The position numbers and the translations under genes are program-made. From assembly GCA_003278955.1 (NCBI GenBank), contig QCCB01000008.1:1-63171 (forward strand): DNA of 63,171 nucleotides. Reading direction: 5' to 3'. Positions within the stretch are counted from its first letter, which is position 1; every line of letters begins with the position of its first letter. Source of the DNA: Prochlorococcus sp. AG-347-K10 (lineage in GTDB: Bacteria; Cyanobacteriota; Cyanobacteriia; PCC-6307; Cyanobiaceae). The notes beneath the pieces are model-generated. The model did no database searches, was not told the DNA's origin, and was given only the letters and a program-made list of their open reading frames with translations. Below are positions 33,876-43,790 of this stretch, in pieces.

Positions 33876-34838
33876 TTAAAAAGGTAATCTCTTTTTTTCT
33901 TCAATATTAAGATCTGCTTCCATTTCCCTTAATCTTTTAAGTATTTGTTGATAGTACTCCTTTATATAACTCTCTAGTGAGGTCATATCCTCTTTTTTAA
34001 GTTCCAATATTTCGTAAGTTTTGCTCATGTCAGCATCTAATGATTCACCACTACTAGTTACTTCAGCAAAAGCCAATCGCTCAGCAACATTAAGAGAATC
34101 TTGGAAAAAGGAAACTACTTTTTGAGTGACACTAATAAGGAAGGGGGAAACTCTAAAAATTTTCGCCTTTTTTTCACTAAATTTTTCACATAAAGATATA
34201 ACTTCATTTGAATCCCATGCTTTGGGGCCTACTAATGGCAATGATGTTCTGTGAGTTTTTGGATTATTTACTGTTGCTACAACAACTTTCGCCATATCTT
34301 GAGTATTCATATAAGCAATTTTAGTTGGAGTCCCACTCATCCACACTGCTTGACTATCCAAGATTGGGATTGCGAATTGACCAATGATTCCTTGCATAAA
34401 AGCTGCACATTTGAAGATTGTATAGTCTAAATCAGATTTTTCAAGAAGTTTTTCAGTGCAAAATTTAATGTCCATTAAAGGAACATTTCTAAACTTTTCT
34501 GTTAGGAGGATAGAAAGGAATATTACCCTTTTTACATTTAAAGATTCGCAAGCATTGAATAAGTTAAGTTTTCCATCCCAATCAATTTCATAAATACTTT
34601 TAGGATCATCTGGTCTACTAGTCGCTGCATCAATAACCACTTCAATATCTTGCAATGCATATTTGATATCAGAAGAATTTAATAAGTTACCTTTTGTTAG
34701 CTCACAACCCCATTCTTGTAGAAAGGAAGCTTTTCTTGGATTTCTTACAAAGCATCTCACTTCATGTTCCTCTTCTATAGCTTGCTTTGCTATTTGTCTA
34801 CCAAGTGTCCCTGTTGCTCCTACTAAAAGAATCTTCAT
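33876..34838 (-). CDS. ycf39: Ycf39/HCF244-type NAD(P)-binding protein
   Basis: 320 residues of the atypical short-chain dehydrogenase (NmrA-like) type: MKILLVGATGTLGRQIAKQA (Rossmann loop), VRCFVRNPRKASFLQEWGCE, VVIDAATSRPDDP, IKFCTEKLLEKSDLDYTIFK, AYMNTQDMAKVVV. Ycf39 and plant HCF244 assist PSII reaction-centre assembly and chlorophyll delivery to D1, in a complex with Hlips in Synechocystis. The hli cluster in this window fits but is not adjacent. petM lies 57 bp upstream on the same strand. Confidence 0.9.
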   Translation of the reverse strand: MKILLVGATGTLGRQIAKQAIEEEHEVRCFVRNPRKASFLQEWGCELTKGNLLNSSDIKYALQDIEVVIDAATSRPDDPKSIYEIDWDGKLNLFNACESLNVKRVIFLSILLTEKFRNVPLMDIKFCTEKLLEKSDLDYTIFKCAAFMQGIIGQFAIPILDSQAVWMSGTPTKIAYMNTQDMAKVVVATVNNPKTHRTSLPLVGPKAWDSNEVISLCEKFSEKKAKIFRVSPFLISVTQKVVSFFQDSLNVAERLAFAEVTSSGESLDADMSKTYEILELKKEDMTSLESYIKEYYQQILKRLREMEADLNIEEKKRLPF

Positions 34839-34895
34839 ACTTAAGATTTACTTAACTTTAAGACCATAACTCAAATTGTGATGTATCCGTGAGAA

Positions 34896-34994
34896 TCAGT
34901 CACCCTGAAACTTTAATAACAAAGCACCTCCAACTAATCCTATTGGTATCAATATCCAAAAAACTGCTGCAATACTAAAAATTTCTTTAGCCAT
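34896..34994 (-). CDS. petM: Cytochrome b6f complex subunit PetM
   Basis: 32 residues, ATG at 34994 and TGA at 34896. Sequence begins [20 protein letters not shown] and ends [11 protein letters not shown], the expected small single-helix subunit 7 of cytochrome b6f with the [12 protein letters not shown] signature. It lies just upstream of ycf39 on the same strand and may be cotranscribed with it. Confidence 0.88.
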
Positions 34995-35087
34995 AGTAAA
35001 ATTGAATGATTAATATAATTTACATTTAAAATACATTAATTTGTTAAAAATGTAGATAATTCAAATATCTTGAAAATTTTTGTATAT

Positions 35088-36029
35088 ATGAATAATAAAT
35101 TTAAAAAAAATATAAACATTCCTAATTACTGGAATTGGAATGGTTTTAAAATTTGTTGGAGTGTTACAGGCGAAGAAAATGAGATTCCAATTATCTTTCT
35201 TCATGGATTTGGAGCAAGTCGAAAACATTGGAGAAACAATTTAGAGTATTTTGCGAAAAAGAATTTTGCCTCTTATTCTTTGGATTTAATAGGATTTGGG
35301 GATTCCGAGCAACCTGGGATTAGACAAATTGGAAAATTAAATAATGAGATTTGGTGTGATCAAGTGAGAGACTTTATTGCACAGGTAATAAGACCAAAGA
35401 ATTCTGGGAAAGTAATTCTTATTGGCAATTCCCTTGGATCATTAGTTGCTTTAACATGTGCTGTTTCATTAGAGGATCAGATTGCAACAGTTATTGCATC
35501 GCCTTTGCCAGATCAAATTCAAGAAAATAAAAAATCCATAATAAAAAAATCATCATTTAAGAAATTTCAAGATAGATTCATAACGATATTTTTTTTGTTT
35601 TTCCCTTTGGAGATTATTTTATTTTTAATTACTAAATTAGGGGTTATTAAACTGGGATTAAATTCTGCCTATTTCAAAAAAGATAATATTGATCGCGAAC
35701 TAATAGATTTGGTAACAAAACCAGTTTTAAGGAGAACTTCAGCTAGATCATTAAGAGCAATGTGTATTGGAATGTCTTCTAGAGATGAAAATTTTAAAGC
35801 TTCTCACCTTTTGAGAAAACTTAGCGCCTCAAAAAAAGTTCCTTTTTTATTGATTTGGGGAGAAAAAGATAATTTCATACCTTTGTTTGTTGGTAAAAAG
35901 ATTGCAAATTTCCATAGATGGGTAAAATTAAAAATAATATCCAATTCAGGGCATTGTATCCATGATGAAGACCCTTCAGTATTCAATAGAATTTCTTATG
36001 AATGGATTAGAGATTTAAAAACCTTTTAA
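35088..36029 (+). CDS. Alpha/beta hydrolase
   Basis: 313 residues from ATG 35088; an upstream TTG at 35070 is less likely. Fold landmarks: IIFLHGFGASRKHWRNN (oxyanion), SLDLIGFGDSEQPG, the nucleophile elbow LIGNSLGSLVALT (Ser in GNSLGS), the acid in LIWGEKDNFIP and the His in SNSGHCIHDE. This resembles the cyanobacterial/plastid hydrolases of the MhpC/PPD type, but substrate is unknown. It ends 3 bp before ilvH, so the two are likely cotranscribed. Confidence 0.85.
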   Translation: MNNKFKKNINIPNYWNWNGFKICWSVTGEENEIPIIFLHGFGASRKHWRNNLEYFAKKNFASYSLDLIGFGDSEQPGIRQIGKLNNEIWCDQVRDFIAQVIRPKNSGKVILIGNSLGSLVALTCAVSLEDQIATVIASPLPDQIQENKKSIIKKSSFKKFQDRFITIFFLFFPLEIILFLITKLGVIKLGLNSAYFKKDNIDRELIDLVTKPVLRRTSARSLRAMCIGMSSRDENFKASHLLRKLSASKKVPFLLIWGEKDNFIPLFVGKKIANFHRWVKLKIISNSGHCIHDEDPSVFNRISYEWIRDLKTF

Positions 36030-36032
36030 AAT

Positions 36033-36557
36033 ATGAAACATACATTATCAGTTCTTGTAGAAGATGAATCTGGAGCCTTGAGTAGAATATCAGGTCTCTT
36101 CGCTAGAAGGGGGTTCAACATAGATAGCCTTGCAGTAGGACCTGCAGAATCTAAAGGAATTTCAAGGTTAACAATGGTAGTAGAGGGTGATAATGAAACT
36201 CTTCAACAGATGACTAAGCAACTGAATAAGTTATTTAATGTTCTGGGAGTTGTAGATTTTACTAATCTCGCAGCTGTTGAGAGGGAATTGATGTTACTAA
36301 AAGTTTCATCGAAAGAAGATACTAGGAGTAATATTCTTGATATAGTACAGATTTTCCGTGCAAAAGTTGTTGATGTATCAGATATGGCCCTAACTCTCGA
36401 GGTAGTTGGAGATCCTGGGAAGTTAGTTGCTCTAGAGAAATTACTCGAGCCATACGGCATCCTTGAAATAGCGAGGACTGGGAAGGTAGCTCTTAAACGC
36501 TCTTCAGGAGTTAATACAGAAATGTTGAAAATAAATAAATATTCTCTAGAAATTTAA
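36033..36557 (+). CDS. ilvH: Acetolactate synthase small subunit
   Basis: 174 residues. Regulatory subunit for the first common step of branched-chain amino acid synthesis; binds valine through its ACT domain. Motifs: [47 protein letters not shown], then the C-terminal domain with [29 protein letters not shown] and [10 protein letters not shown]. Usual length. Convergent with the PPIase gene, overlapping 4 bp. Confidence 0.96.
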   Translation: MKHTLSVLVEDESGALSRISGLFARRGFNIDSLAVGPAESKGISRLTMVVEGDNETLQQMTKQLNKLFNVLGVVDFTNLAAVERELMLLKVSSKEDTRSNILDIVQIFRAKVVDVSDMALTLEVVGDPGKLVALEKLLEPYGILEIARTGKVALKRSSGVNTEMLKINKYSLEI

Positions 36558-37165
36558 TTAGATATCTGGACTGCCTTGATGTAGTCTTCTTTATTGATTT
36601 TTTCGAGTACGTCTAATCCTTTAATTATCTTTCCAAAAATCGAATATCTTCCATCTAGTTCTGGGATCTTAGTAGTTACAAAAAAAAATTCAGTAGATGA
36701 AGACTTATTCTTACCGCTTTTAACCATAGCGATTGATCCACTCTCAAAAGTATTAACTATATTAACTGTTTCACTAGGATTTTTTATTTGATAGTTATAT
36801 CTTGGTTTTCTTTCTTCTTTAAATTTTATTTCTAAAGGTATTGTTGAACTTGTCTTATTCAGGTTTTGTTTTCGTTCTGTATAAGATTTATTTTCTGGAT
36901 TAACGCCGCCATGTATAAACCTTATTTGGGGATAATTTATTATTTTATAAAATTTTTTATTTTCATATATATCGTTGTCTATGTTTTCAAGAAAATTTGA
37001 TACTGTTACTGGGTTATCTTTACCAAATAATTTTACCTCAAAATCACCTTTTGAAGTTTTAAAAATAACTACTTTATTACTCTTAATACAACTAAATTTA
37101 AGTTTTTGGCAGTAATAATTTGAATCAATCTTACTTTTATAAATACAAGCTTGAACCAAAAACAA
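36554..37165 (-). CDS. Cyclophilin-type peptidyl-prolyl isomerase, probably exported
   Basis: 203 residues from the first canonical codon (TTG 37165). Cyclophilin features: [94 protein letters not shown]. In frame upstream, codons back to an ATA at 37208-37210 add [17 protein letters not shown], a signal-peptide- or lipoprotein-like start ending near VQAC. That ATA overlaps the ycf4 stop, so initiation may be at ATA, ATT or this TTG. Some active-site residues differ from classical cyclophilins. Confidence 0.8.
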   Translation of the reverse strand: MFLVQACIYKSKIDSNYYCQKLKFSCIKSNKVVIFKTSKGDFEVKLFGKDNPVTVSNFLENIDNDIYENKKFYKIINYPQIRFIHGGVNPENKSYTERKQNLNKTSSTIPLEIKFKEERKPRYNYQIKNPSETVNIVNTFESGSIAMVKSGKNKSSSTEFFFVTTKIPELDGRYSIFGKIIKGLDVLEKINKEDYIKAVQISN

Positions 37166-37206
37166 AACCTGAATAAAAGATAATGTTTTTAAAAAATACT
37201 TTTTTT

Positions 37207-37764
37207 TTATTTTAGGCCCTCCAAATTAACATCTAAAAATTTAGCTAGACGAGCTCCTTCTTCTTCAACCTGAAGCAGTGGTTTAAGTTCACCTGCTCCG
37301 CTTAAGGGGAGAGGTTTTTTTCTACCTTTTAATACTAAAGCAATTCTTCTTCTAGGATTAAATCCCTCACTTATATCCAACTTAACAGATTTAATTTCAT
37401 CAAAATTTAATTTAACTTCAACATCTTTAAATAATCCCTTTCTTTTTATTTCAACAGATTTTGAGGATTTATCAAAATAATTACTTCCTGAACCAAAGTT
37501 TATAAAAACCAAATACCACAAGTAAAAATTTAATAAATTGGCTATTACTCCGTATGCTCCCATTATTATTCCTTGAGGGATAAACAACAAAGTTGAGGGA
37601 TTACCTAAAGGTAATAAATCCCTTCCTGTGTAGCTAGATATAGAGGCCAAAAGAAAGCCAATACCTCCTATAGTCAACATTCCTCCAATAATATAATTTG
37701 AAATTTTTCTTGATCCACCAATTTTTTGTTCGATTTTATCGAATGACGTGAGGTCTGAATTCAT
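37207..37764 (-). CDS. ycf4: Photosystem I assembly protein Ycf4
   Basis: 185 residues, the typical length. Two membrane helices (about 25-45 and 62-90) with SRKISNYIIGGMLTIGGIGF and FIPQGIIMGAYGVIANLLNF, and the conserved soluble part LDISEGFNPRRRIALVLKG. Ycf4 acts as a scaffold for PSI assembly. Divergent from psbD with a 181-bp shared upstream region. Its stop overlaps the possible ATA start of the PPIase gene. Confidence 0.92.
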   Translation of the reverse strand: MNSDLTSFDKIEQKIGGSRKISNYIIGGMLTIGGIGFLLASISSYTGRDLLPLGNPSTLLFIPQGIIMGAYGVIANLLNFYLWYLVFINFGSGSNYFDKSSKSVEIKRKGLFKDVEVKLNFDEIKSVKLDISEGFNPRRRIALVLKGRKKPLPLSGAGELKPLLQVEEEGARLAKFLDVNLEGLK

Positions 37765-37945
37765 TTTTATCTTTTTTAGAGCCTAATTCAGATAATTTAA
37801 CAAACTAAGGGAGTATTCTTACCTAATTTTTAATAAAAAAGTCAGGAAAGCTTTACAAGGCATTTCAGATATCCAAATATTTCCCCACATTACTCTCAAT
37901 CTTTGTTACAGTCACTGCGTATCCCGAAGCTAAAAACGATTTCTC
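37765..37945 (+). promoter_or_regulatory. ycf4-psbD divergent upstream region
   Basis: The 181-bp interval includes GCTTTACAAGGCATTTCAG (37850-37868) and TTTGTTACAGTCAC (about 37902-37915). TTACA half-sites spaced this way recall the HLR1/RpaB element of light-regulated cyanobacterial promoters. No unambiguous -10 box is assigned. Confidence 0.3.
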
Positions 37946-39022
37946 ATGACGATCGCAGTTGGTAGCGCCCCACAAAGAGGATGGTTTGATGTCCTCGATG
38001 ATTGGTTGAAGCGCGACCGCTTTGTATTTATTGGTTGGTCCGGACTACTTCTACTTCCTTGTGCATATCTTGCTATAGGTGGTTGGTTCGTCGGAACAAC
38101 ATTTGTTACCTCATGGTACACACATGGAGTTGCAAGCTCATACCTTGAAGGTTGTAACTTTTTAACAGCAGCTGTAAGCACCCCTGGTGATGCCATGGGA
38201 CACAGTCTTCTATTTTTATGGGGTCCTGAAGCCCAAGGTAGCTTTGTAAGATGGCTACAACTTGGTGGACTTTGGAACTTCGTTGCATTACATGGAGTAT
38301 TTGGCCTAATTGGTTTTATGCTTCGTCAGTTTGAAATTGCTGGCCTTGTTGGAATTAGACCATACAACGCTTTAGCATTCTCAGCAGTAATTGCAGTATT
38401 CACAAGTATTTTCCTTATTTATCCTTTAGGACAGCATAGTTGGTTCTTCGCACCTTCATTCGGTGTTGCAGCAATTTTCCGTTACATTCTGTTCATTCAA
38501 GGTTTTCACAATATTACTTTAAATCCATTTCACATGATGGGTGTCGCTGGAATTCTTGGTGGTGCTCTACTTTGTGCTATCCATGGAGCTACAGTACAAA
38601 ATACATTGTATGAAGATACAAGTATTTATACAGATGGTAAGGTTCAAAGTTCAACATTTAGAGCTTTTGACCCAACTCAAGAAGAAGAAACTTATTCAAT
38701 GATTACAGCGAATAGATTCTGGAGTCAAATCTTCGGTATTGCTTTCTCAAACAAGCGTTTCTTACACTTCTTGATGCTATTTGTTCCTGTTATGGGTATG
38801 TGGACGTCTTCAATTGGTATTGTAGGCTTAGCACTAAACCTAAGAGCTTATGATTTCGTAAGCCAAGAAATCCGTGCAGCAGAAGATCCAGAATTTGAAA
38901 CTTTCTATACAAAGAATATACTTTTGAATGAAGGTATGCGAGCATGGATGTCTTCTGTGGATCAACCACACGAAAACTTTGTATTCCCTGAGGAGGTTCT
39001 TCCACGTGGAAACGCCCTTTAA
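37946..39022 (+). CDS. psbD: Photosystem II D2 protein
   Basis: 358 residues. Reaction-centre subunit carrying P680 chlorophyll, pheophytin and QA. Visible: [20 protein letters not shown], the [20 protein letters not shown] stretch, [20 protein letters not shown] with the P680 His, [20 protein letters not shown] with the iron ligand His, and the C-terminus [11 protein letters not shown]. Five membrane helices. It overlaps psbC by 17 bp, as is general in cyanobacteria. Confidence 0.98.
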   Translation: MTIAVGSAPQRGWFDVLDDWLKRDRFVFIGWSGLLLLPCAYLAIGGWFVGTTFVTSWYTHGVASSYLEGCNFLTAAVSTPGDAMGHSLLFLWGPEAQGSFVRWLQLGGLWNFVALHGVFGLIGFMLRQFEIAGLVGIRPYNALAFSAVIAVFTSIFLIYPLGQHSWFFAPSFGVAAIFRYILFIQGFHNITLNPFHMMGVAGILGGALLCAIHGATVQNTLYEDTSIYTDGKVQSSTFRAFDPTQEEETYSMITANRFWSQIFGIAFSNKRFLHFLMLFVPVMGMWTSSIGIVGLALNLRAYDFVSQEIRAAEDPEFETFYTKNILLNEGMRAWMSSVDQPHENFVFPEEVLPRGNAL

Positions 39023-40388
39023 TAATTTATTAAGAGCTCCAAACCAAAGTATTGAGGAAACTGGTTATGCCTGGTATGTAGGTAACGCTAGATTAATCAA
39101 TTTATCTGGACGTTTATTAGGAGCTCACATTGCTCACTCTGGACTAATAGTCTTTTGGGCGGGAGCAATGATGCTCTTTGAGGTTAATCATTTTACTTTC
39201 GATAAACCAATGTGGGAGCAAGGTTTAATCTGTATGCCACACGTTGCAATGTTTGGATATGGGATAGGCCCAGGTGGTGAAGTTACTGATATCATGCCTT
39301 TCTTCCAGGCAGGCGTGGTTCACTTGATAGCATCCGCTGTACTTGGTTTTGGTGGTATTTACCATTCATTAGCAGGTCCAGAAAAACTTGAAGAAGATTT
39401 TCCATTTTTCTCAACCGATTGGAGAGATAAAAATCAAATGACAAATATCCTCGGATATCATTTGATTGTTCTGGGTGTAGGTGCATTAGCGTGGTCAATA
39501 AACTGGTGTTTTATTGGCGGTGCATATGACACATGGGCACCAGGTGGTGGTGAAGTCAGACTTGTAAACCCAACCTTAGATCCAAGAGTTATTCTTGGTT
39601 ATCTATTCAGATCTCCATGGGGAGGAGCTGGTTCGATAATCGGTGTTAACTCCATTGAAGATATTGTTGGTGGACATGTCTACGTGGGTATTACTGCAAT
39701 TATTGGAGGAATATTCCATATCTTTACCAAACCTTTTGGATGGGCAAGAAGAGCTTTTATCTGGAATGGTGAAGGTCTATTAAGTTACGCTCTTGGTGGA
39801 ATTTGTGTGGCAAGTTTTATTGCTTCAACTTTCATTTGGTTTAACAACACTGCTTACCCTTCAGAGTTTTATGGTCCAACAAATGCTGAAGCTTCACAGG
39901 CTCAAAGCTTTACTTTCCTAGTGAGAGATCAAAGAATTGGAGCTAATGTAGGTTCAACAATGGGTCCAACAGGTCTAGGTAAGTATCTCATGAGATCTCC
40001 TACTGGTGAAATTATATTTGGTGGTGAAACAATGAGATTTTGGGATTTCAGAGGCCCATGGTTAGAACCTTTAAGAGGACCTAATGGATTGAGCCTTGAG
40101 AAAATCCAAAATGATATTCAGCCTTGGCAAGTAAGAAGAGCAGCTGAATATATGACTCATGCTCCAAACGCTTCTATCAACTCTGTTGGTGGAATCATTA
40201 CAGAGCCTAATGCTGTTAACTTCGTCAACTTAAGACAATGGTTAGCTGCAGCTCAATTCTTCCTAGGATGGTTTACATTCATTGGTCATCTTTGGCATGC
40301 TGGTCGTGCTAGAGCAGCCGCTGCTGGTTTCGAAAAAGGAATCGACAGAAAGAGTGAACCAGCTCTAGAAATGCCTGATTTAGATTAA
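39006..40388 (+). CDS. psbC: Photosystem II CP43 protein
   Basis: 460 residues with a GTG start at 39006 ([20 protein letters not shown]) inside psbD. A longer open reading frame to 38928 is shadow sequence of psbD and is rejected. Six-helix inner antenna: [20 protein letters not shown], the [18 protein letters not shown] chlorophyll ligands, and the large lumenal loop with [20 protein letters not shown] that provides the Mn-cluster ligands Glu and Arg. C-terminus [10 protein letters not shown]. Confidence 0.98.
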   Translation: METPFNNLLRAPNQSIEETGYAWYVGNARLINLSGRLLGAHIAHSGLIVFWAGAMMLFEVNHFTFDKPMWEQGLICMPHVAMFGYGIGPGGEVTDIMPFFQAGVVHLIASAVLGFGGIYHSLAGPEKLEEDFPFFSTDWRDKNQMTNILGYHLIVLGVGALAWSINWCFIGGAYDTWAPGGGEVRLVNPTLDPRVILGYLFRSPWGGAGSIIGVNSIEDIVGGHVYVGITAIIGGIFHIFTKPFGWARRAFIWNGEGLLSYALGGICVASFIASTFIWFNNTAYPSEFYGPTNAEASQAQSFTFLVRDQRIGANVGSTMGPTGLGKYLMRSPTGEIIFGGETMRFWDFRGPWLEPLRGPNGLSLEKIQNDIQPWQVRRAAEYMTHAPNASINSVGGIITEPNAVNFVNLRQWLAAAQFFLGWFTFIGHLWHAGRARAAAAGFEKGIDRKSEPALEMPDLD

Positions 40389-40404
40389 TTTCTATCTCAA
40401 TTAA

Positions 40405-40436
40405 AAAATCCCTATCTTCGGATAGGGTTTTTTTTG
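40405..40436 (+). terminator. Intrinsic terminator of psbDC
   Basis: Perfect 7-bp stem CCCTATC/GATAGGG closed by a TTCG tetraloop (40410-40427) and followed by eight T residues, 22 bp after the psbC stop. Confidence 0.95.
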
Positions 40437-40446
40437 CTCAATTTTA

Positions 40447-41058
40447 TTATCTATATAAATTTTTTCTAAGCCATGGCAAACTTAATCCCATTACATTACT
40501 AAAGCAACCTTCTATTTTTTCTATATATTTACCGCCTATACCTTCCAAGGCGAATCCTCCGGCGCAGTATAAAGGTTCATTTGTATTTACATAACTCTTA
40601 ATTTCCCAATCTTCCAAATTAGAAAAATAAACTTTTGAACTTACTGTTTTTTTTATTATTTCAGTCATTTTAAAAATTTTGGAAATTGAATCAAAATTCC
40701 CAATTATTAGAGTATGACCAGTGTGTAAAAATCCAAATTCTCCAGACATTTTTTTCCATCTAATAAATGCCTCCTCTTTATTAGATGGTTTTCCATAAGC
40801 TTCTCCTCTAAATTCAAAAATTGAATCGCACCCAAGTATTTCCAAAGGACCATAATTAAATTCATCGGGCAATGATATATTTTGAATATTTTCAGATAAA
40901 CTATTAGCCTTTTGAAAAGATAATTCCAAAGCTAAATTAAATATATTCTTTTCTTGAATTGTAGTTTCATCAAAGTCACTTGATATTTGGATAAATTCGA
41001 TTTGACAATTTTCTAGTAATTTCTTTCTAGATTGAGAAGCAGAGGCTAGAATTAACAC
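40447..41058 (-). CDS. maf: Maf-like nucleoside triphosphate pyrophosphatase
   Basis: 203 residues. Maf family hydrolases clear non-canonical nucleotides. Motifs: [20 protein letters not shown], the SDFDE metal site, the [10 protein letters not shown] acidic residue, [26 protein letters not shown] and [20 protein letters not shown]. Start ATG 41058. Convergent with psbC across its terminator, divergent from cobQ. Confidence 0.92.
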   Translation of the reverse strand: MLILASASQSRKKLLENCQIEFIQISSDFDETTIQEKNIFNLALELSFQKANSLSENIQNISLPDEFNYGPLEILGCDSIFEFRGEAYGKPSNKEEAFIRWKKMSGEFGFLHTGHTLIIGNFDSISKIFKMTEIIKKTVSSKVYFSNLEDWEIKSYVNTNEPLYCAGGFALEGIGGKYIEKIEGCFSNVMGLSLPWLRKNLYR

Positions 41059-41121
41059 AAATTTTTTACCAAATTATAATTCAATTTAATAATTAATTTT
41101 TAAAATTAATATAAATTACTA

Positions 41122-42651
41122 ATGGAGTTAGAAGCAAAATTACACGAAATAAGGAAACCAATAATGGTCCTAGGCACTTCCAGTGGGGCAGGTAAATCGT
41201 TAACTGTTACTGCTATTTGCAGGATTCTCAAAAATTTAGGAGAAGAACCAATACCTTTTAAAGGACAAAATATGAGTAACAACGCTTGGGTTGATTGGGA
41301 AGGTGGAGAGATGGCATATTCACAAGCACTTCAAGCTTTTGCTTGTGGTATTAATCCCTCTGCAGTGATGAATCCTATTTTATTAAAACCACAAGGAAAC
41401 TCAATAAGCGAGGTTATTCACCTTGGCAAAAGCATAGGGACCACAACCGCACAGAATTACTATAAAGATTGGTTTGTTCCAGGCTGGGAAGTAATCAAAA
41501 AAAGTTTAAAGTCTATTTACGAAGGGAATCCGAATTGCCGTTTAATTATCGAAGGGGCTGGGAGTCCGGTAGAGGTGAATTTAATTCATAGAGATCTAAC
41601 TAATTTAAGAGTTGCTAAATATTTAAATGCAAATTGTATTTTAGTTACTGATATTGAGAGGGGAGGCGTATTTGCACAAATAATTGGTACCCTTGCATTA
41701 ATGAAGCCTGAAGAAAAGAAGCTTATTAAGGGAATTATTATAAATAGATTCAGAGGAGACCTTTCATTATTTGAAGATGGAAAAAAATGGATAGAGAATG
41801 AGACTCAAATCCCTGTTATTGGAATTATTCCATGGTTAAATGATTCATTTCCTCCAGAGGATTCTTTGGATTTAATAGAAAAAAAATCAATTTCTAAAAA
41901 TCCTGAAATCACAGTTGGAATTATAAAATTACCATCTATTAGTAACTTCTCAGATTTTGATCCACTAGAAAATGAAGAAACAATATTTATTGAATGGATT
42001 AGAAAATCACAAAACCTAAGTAAGTATGACTTTATTATTCTGCCAGGCAGTAAACAAACGATTAAAGATCAAATATTTCTAGAGAATTCTGGCTTATCTA
42101 AGGATATAAGGGATTATTCAAAAAACGAAGGAAATATTATTGGAATATGTGGAGGTTTACAAATGTTAGGGACTACACTTGAAGATCCGTATTTTAAAGA
42201 GGGTTCCAAAAATTATTCTGAACAAAAAATTAAAGGTATTGGATTACTACCTTTAAAAACGACTTTCTTTAAAAAAAAATTAACACGTCAAGTTAACTCT
42301 AAATCTAAATGGCCATGCCAATCAGAAATTAATGGATTTGAAATTCATAGTGGGCAAACTGTATTAGAGGACTTCAAAAGTTCATTAAAGATTAATCCTA
42401 TTTTTGAAGATTCAGATCTTGGTTGGTACAAAGAAAATAATAACGGAGGAACTCTTGCCGGAACATACATACATGGGATCTTTGAAAATGACAGTTGGAG
42501 AATGCAATATATTAATTTAATAAGGAAGAGTAAAAATCTACCAATATTAAATAAAAAATCAATATCTTATAAAGAGAAGAGACAATCCATTATTGATAAT
42601 CTTGCGAATGAATTCAACAAACATTTAAATCTTAAATCATTTTTAAGTTGA
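41122..42651 (+). CDS. cobQ: Cobyric acid synthase
   Basis: 509 residues. Glutamine-dependent amidation of adenosylcobyrinate a,c-diamide in cobalamin synthesis. N-terminal ATPase: VLGTSSGAGKSLTVTAICRI, FKGQNMSNNAWVDWEGGEM, LIIEGAGSPVEVNL and LVTDIERGGVFAQIIG. C-terminal class I GATase with Cys in GICGGLQMLGTTLED and His in GTYIHGIFEND. It overlaps the next ferredoxin gene by 4 bp. Confidence 0.96.
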   Translation: MELEAKLHEIRKPIMVLGTSSGAGKSLTVTAICRILKNLGEEPIPFKGQNMSNNAWVDWEGGEMAYSQALQAFACGINPSAVMNPILLKPQGNSISEVIHLGKSIGTTTAQNYYKDWFVPGWEVIKKSLKSIYEGNPNCRLIIEGAGSPVEVNLIHRDLTNLRVAKYLNANCILVTDIERGGVFAQIIGTLALMKPEEKKLIKGIIINRFRGDLSLFEDGKKWIENETQIPVIGIIPWLNDSFPPEDSLDLIEKKSISKNPEITVGIIKLPSISNFSDFDPLENEETIFIEWIRKSQNLSKYDFIILPGSKQTIKDQIFLENSGLSKDIRDYSKNEGNIIGICGGLQMLGTTLEDPYFKEGSKNYSEQKIKGIGLLPLKTTFFKKKLTRQVNSKSKWPCQSEINGFEIHSGQTVLEDFKSSLKINPIFEDSDLGWYKENNNGGTLAGTYIHGIFENDSWRMQYINLIRKSKNLPILNKKSISYKEKRQSIIDNLANEFNKHLNLKSFLS

Positions 42652-42902
42652 AAGAAACAAAAAATATAAAAGTAATATGGCCAAACAACAAAGAAACATT
42701 TGTTTCAGACGGTGATGACTGGTTTTCTTCTGCTGAAAAAGCAGGTTTGGAAATCCCTACTGGCTGCCTCACAGGAAGTTGTGGAGCCTGCGAAATTGAT
42801 GTAAATGGTGAAACAGTAAGGGCTTGTATAAGTGAAATTAAAAATAATAAAAAATGTACGTTACAGGTTTCTTTAACTACAGACCCATTTTGGGAAAAAT
42901 AA
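42648..42902 (+). CDS. Plant-type [2Fe-2S] ferredoxin
   Basis: 84 residues with a TTG start overlapping the cobQ stop by 4 bp. Ligand pattern C-x4-C-x2-C in TGCLTGSCGACEIDV, with the fourth Cys in VRACISEI. It lacks part of the N-terminus of photosynthetic PetF and ends TDPFWEK, so it is a divergent family member. Coupling to cobQ suggests possible electron supply to cobalamin synthesis; this is only context. Confidence 0.85.
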   Translation: MKETKNIKVIWPNNKETFVSDGDDWFSSAEKAGLEIPTGCLTGSCGACEIDVNGETVRACISEIKNNKKCTLQVSLTTDPFWEK

Positions 42903-42908
42903 ATTTCA

Positions 42909-43457
42909 CTAAACATTACCTATTATTAGATAAAGGGAAAAATAGTAAAAAAATGATCCCAATAATGTGTTTATTAGAATAACCTTCTTTTTGATTTTTG
43001 ACGAGGCAATAATATAGCTACCCAAAACATGAGGCAGGATCGGGAAAGATCTAATGATTAAAATATAAAAAGATCTAAAAGTAATATTGTCAAAAAATTT
43101 ATAAAGATTATTTTTTTCTGGTTTTTTTAAAAATAAAATATTTCTAGAAAATTTAAATTTAATTTTTCTCAGAATAAGAACTTGAATTACACTTAAAGTT
43201 GTCAAAGCAGGAGAAAATAATAAAACATAATTAAACCCAAAAATCTTCAATAACATAAAATCAAAAATAATTGATAATGGGAGGCCTAAAAATATAGAAA
43301 CTATATTTAAAGCAATCAAATATTTGTATTGAATATTATTAAATAAGGACTCAAGATCATAGGTATACTTAAAAATTAGAGCAAAAAAATAAACCCCTAA
43401 ATAGGTAAAAAATATTTTAAAAATTACTGATTTGAAATTTAGATCTTTCTTATTCAT
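42909..43457 (-). CDS. VTT/TVP38-DedA-like membrane protein
   Basis: 182 residues, about five hydrophobic segments. LGLPLSIIFDFMLLKIFGFN and the RSFPILPHVLGSYIIASSKI segment followed by VILINTLLGSFFYY fit the VTT (SNARE-associated) domain with its re-entrant loops. Proteins of this group scramble lipids in the membrane. Very Lys/Ile/Phe-rich. Start ATG. Convergent with the ferredoxin gene, 6 bp apart. The call is based on pattern, not on a full profile match. Confidence 0.6.
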   Translation of the reverse strand: MNKKDLNFKSVIFKIFFTYLGVYFFALIFKYTYDLESLFNNIQYKYLIALNIVSIFLGLPLSIIFDFMLLKIFGFNYVLLFSPALTTLSVIQVLILRKIKFKFSRNILFLKKPEKNNLYKFFDNITFRSFYILIIRSFPILPHVLGSYIIASSKIKKKVILINTLLGSFFYYFSLYLIIGNV

Positions 43458-43642
43458 ATGAGATAAACACTAATAAGCATTATCAAAAACATATAGGGCA
43501 AATAACATCTTTTCCTACAGGGGGAATTATAGAACCAAACAGGAAATATTTAGAAAGTAACTCATTTTATCTGCTATCAAATTTTTTATAGGAAAACCTT
43601 GGAACTATACAGGAAAGTAAATAGAAGCAAAGAATTTGCATA

Positions 43643-43732
43643 AAAAAAGGCCACTATAACGGGGCCTTTTAAGGTTCAACCAAAACAAGTGTTTCCTTGT
43701 TTCCACTGCTTCAGAAAACCACTCCTTCACAC
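43643..43732 (-). ncRNA. Yfr2-like small RNA
   Basis: On the minus strand TATTCT (43744-43739) could be a -10 box giving a start near 43732. The roughly 90-nt RNA contains GGAAACAAGGAAACAC, a doubled GGAAACA motif typical of the Yfr2 family as I recall it, with AAACAAG/CTTGTTT pairing around it. It ends in an AAAAGGCC/GGCCTTTT terminator hairpin (43643-43670) with a T-run. No ORF is present. Family assignment is from memory of the motif. Confidence 0.6.
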
Positions 43733-43790
43733 ACATTTAGAATATGCCATTAAATTCTATTTCGTGGAAGCGCTGGATGGAATGTTACTT

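Noticed and set aside
38928..39005. Upstream extension of psbC to 38928
   Set aside because: This stretch is psbD read in another frame; CP43 begins at the GTG at 39006 with the expected 17-bp overlap.
42632..42916. Minus-strand ORF over the ferredoxin gene
   Set aside because: The plus frame has the four iron-sulfur cysteines with correct spacing; the reverse frame is its shadow.
43721..43734. Yfr1 motif (ACUCCUCACAC) on the plus strand
   Set aside because: The sequence has an extra T (ACTCCTTCACAC), lacks the flanking hairpins and terminator, and lies antisense to the better-supported sRNA.
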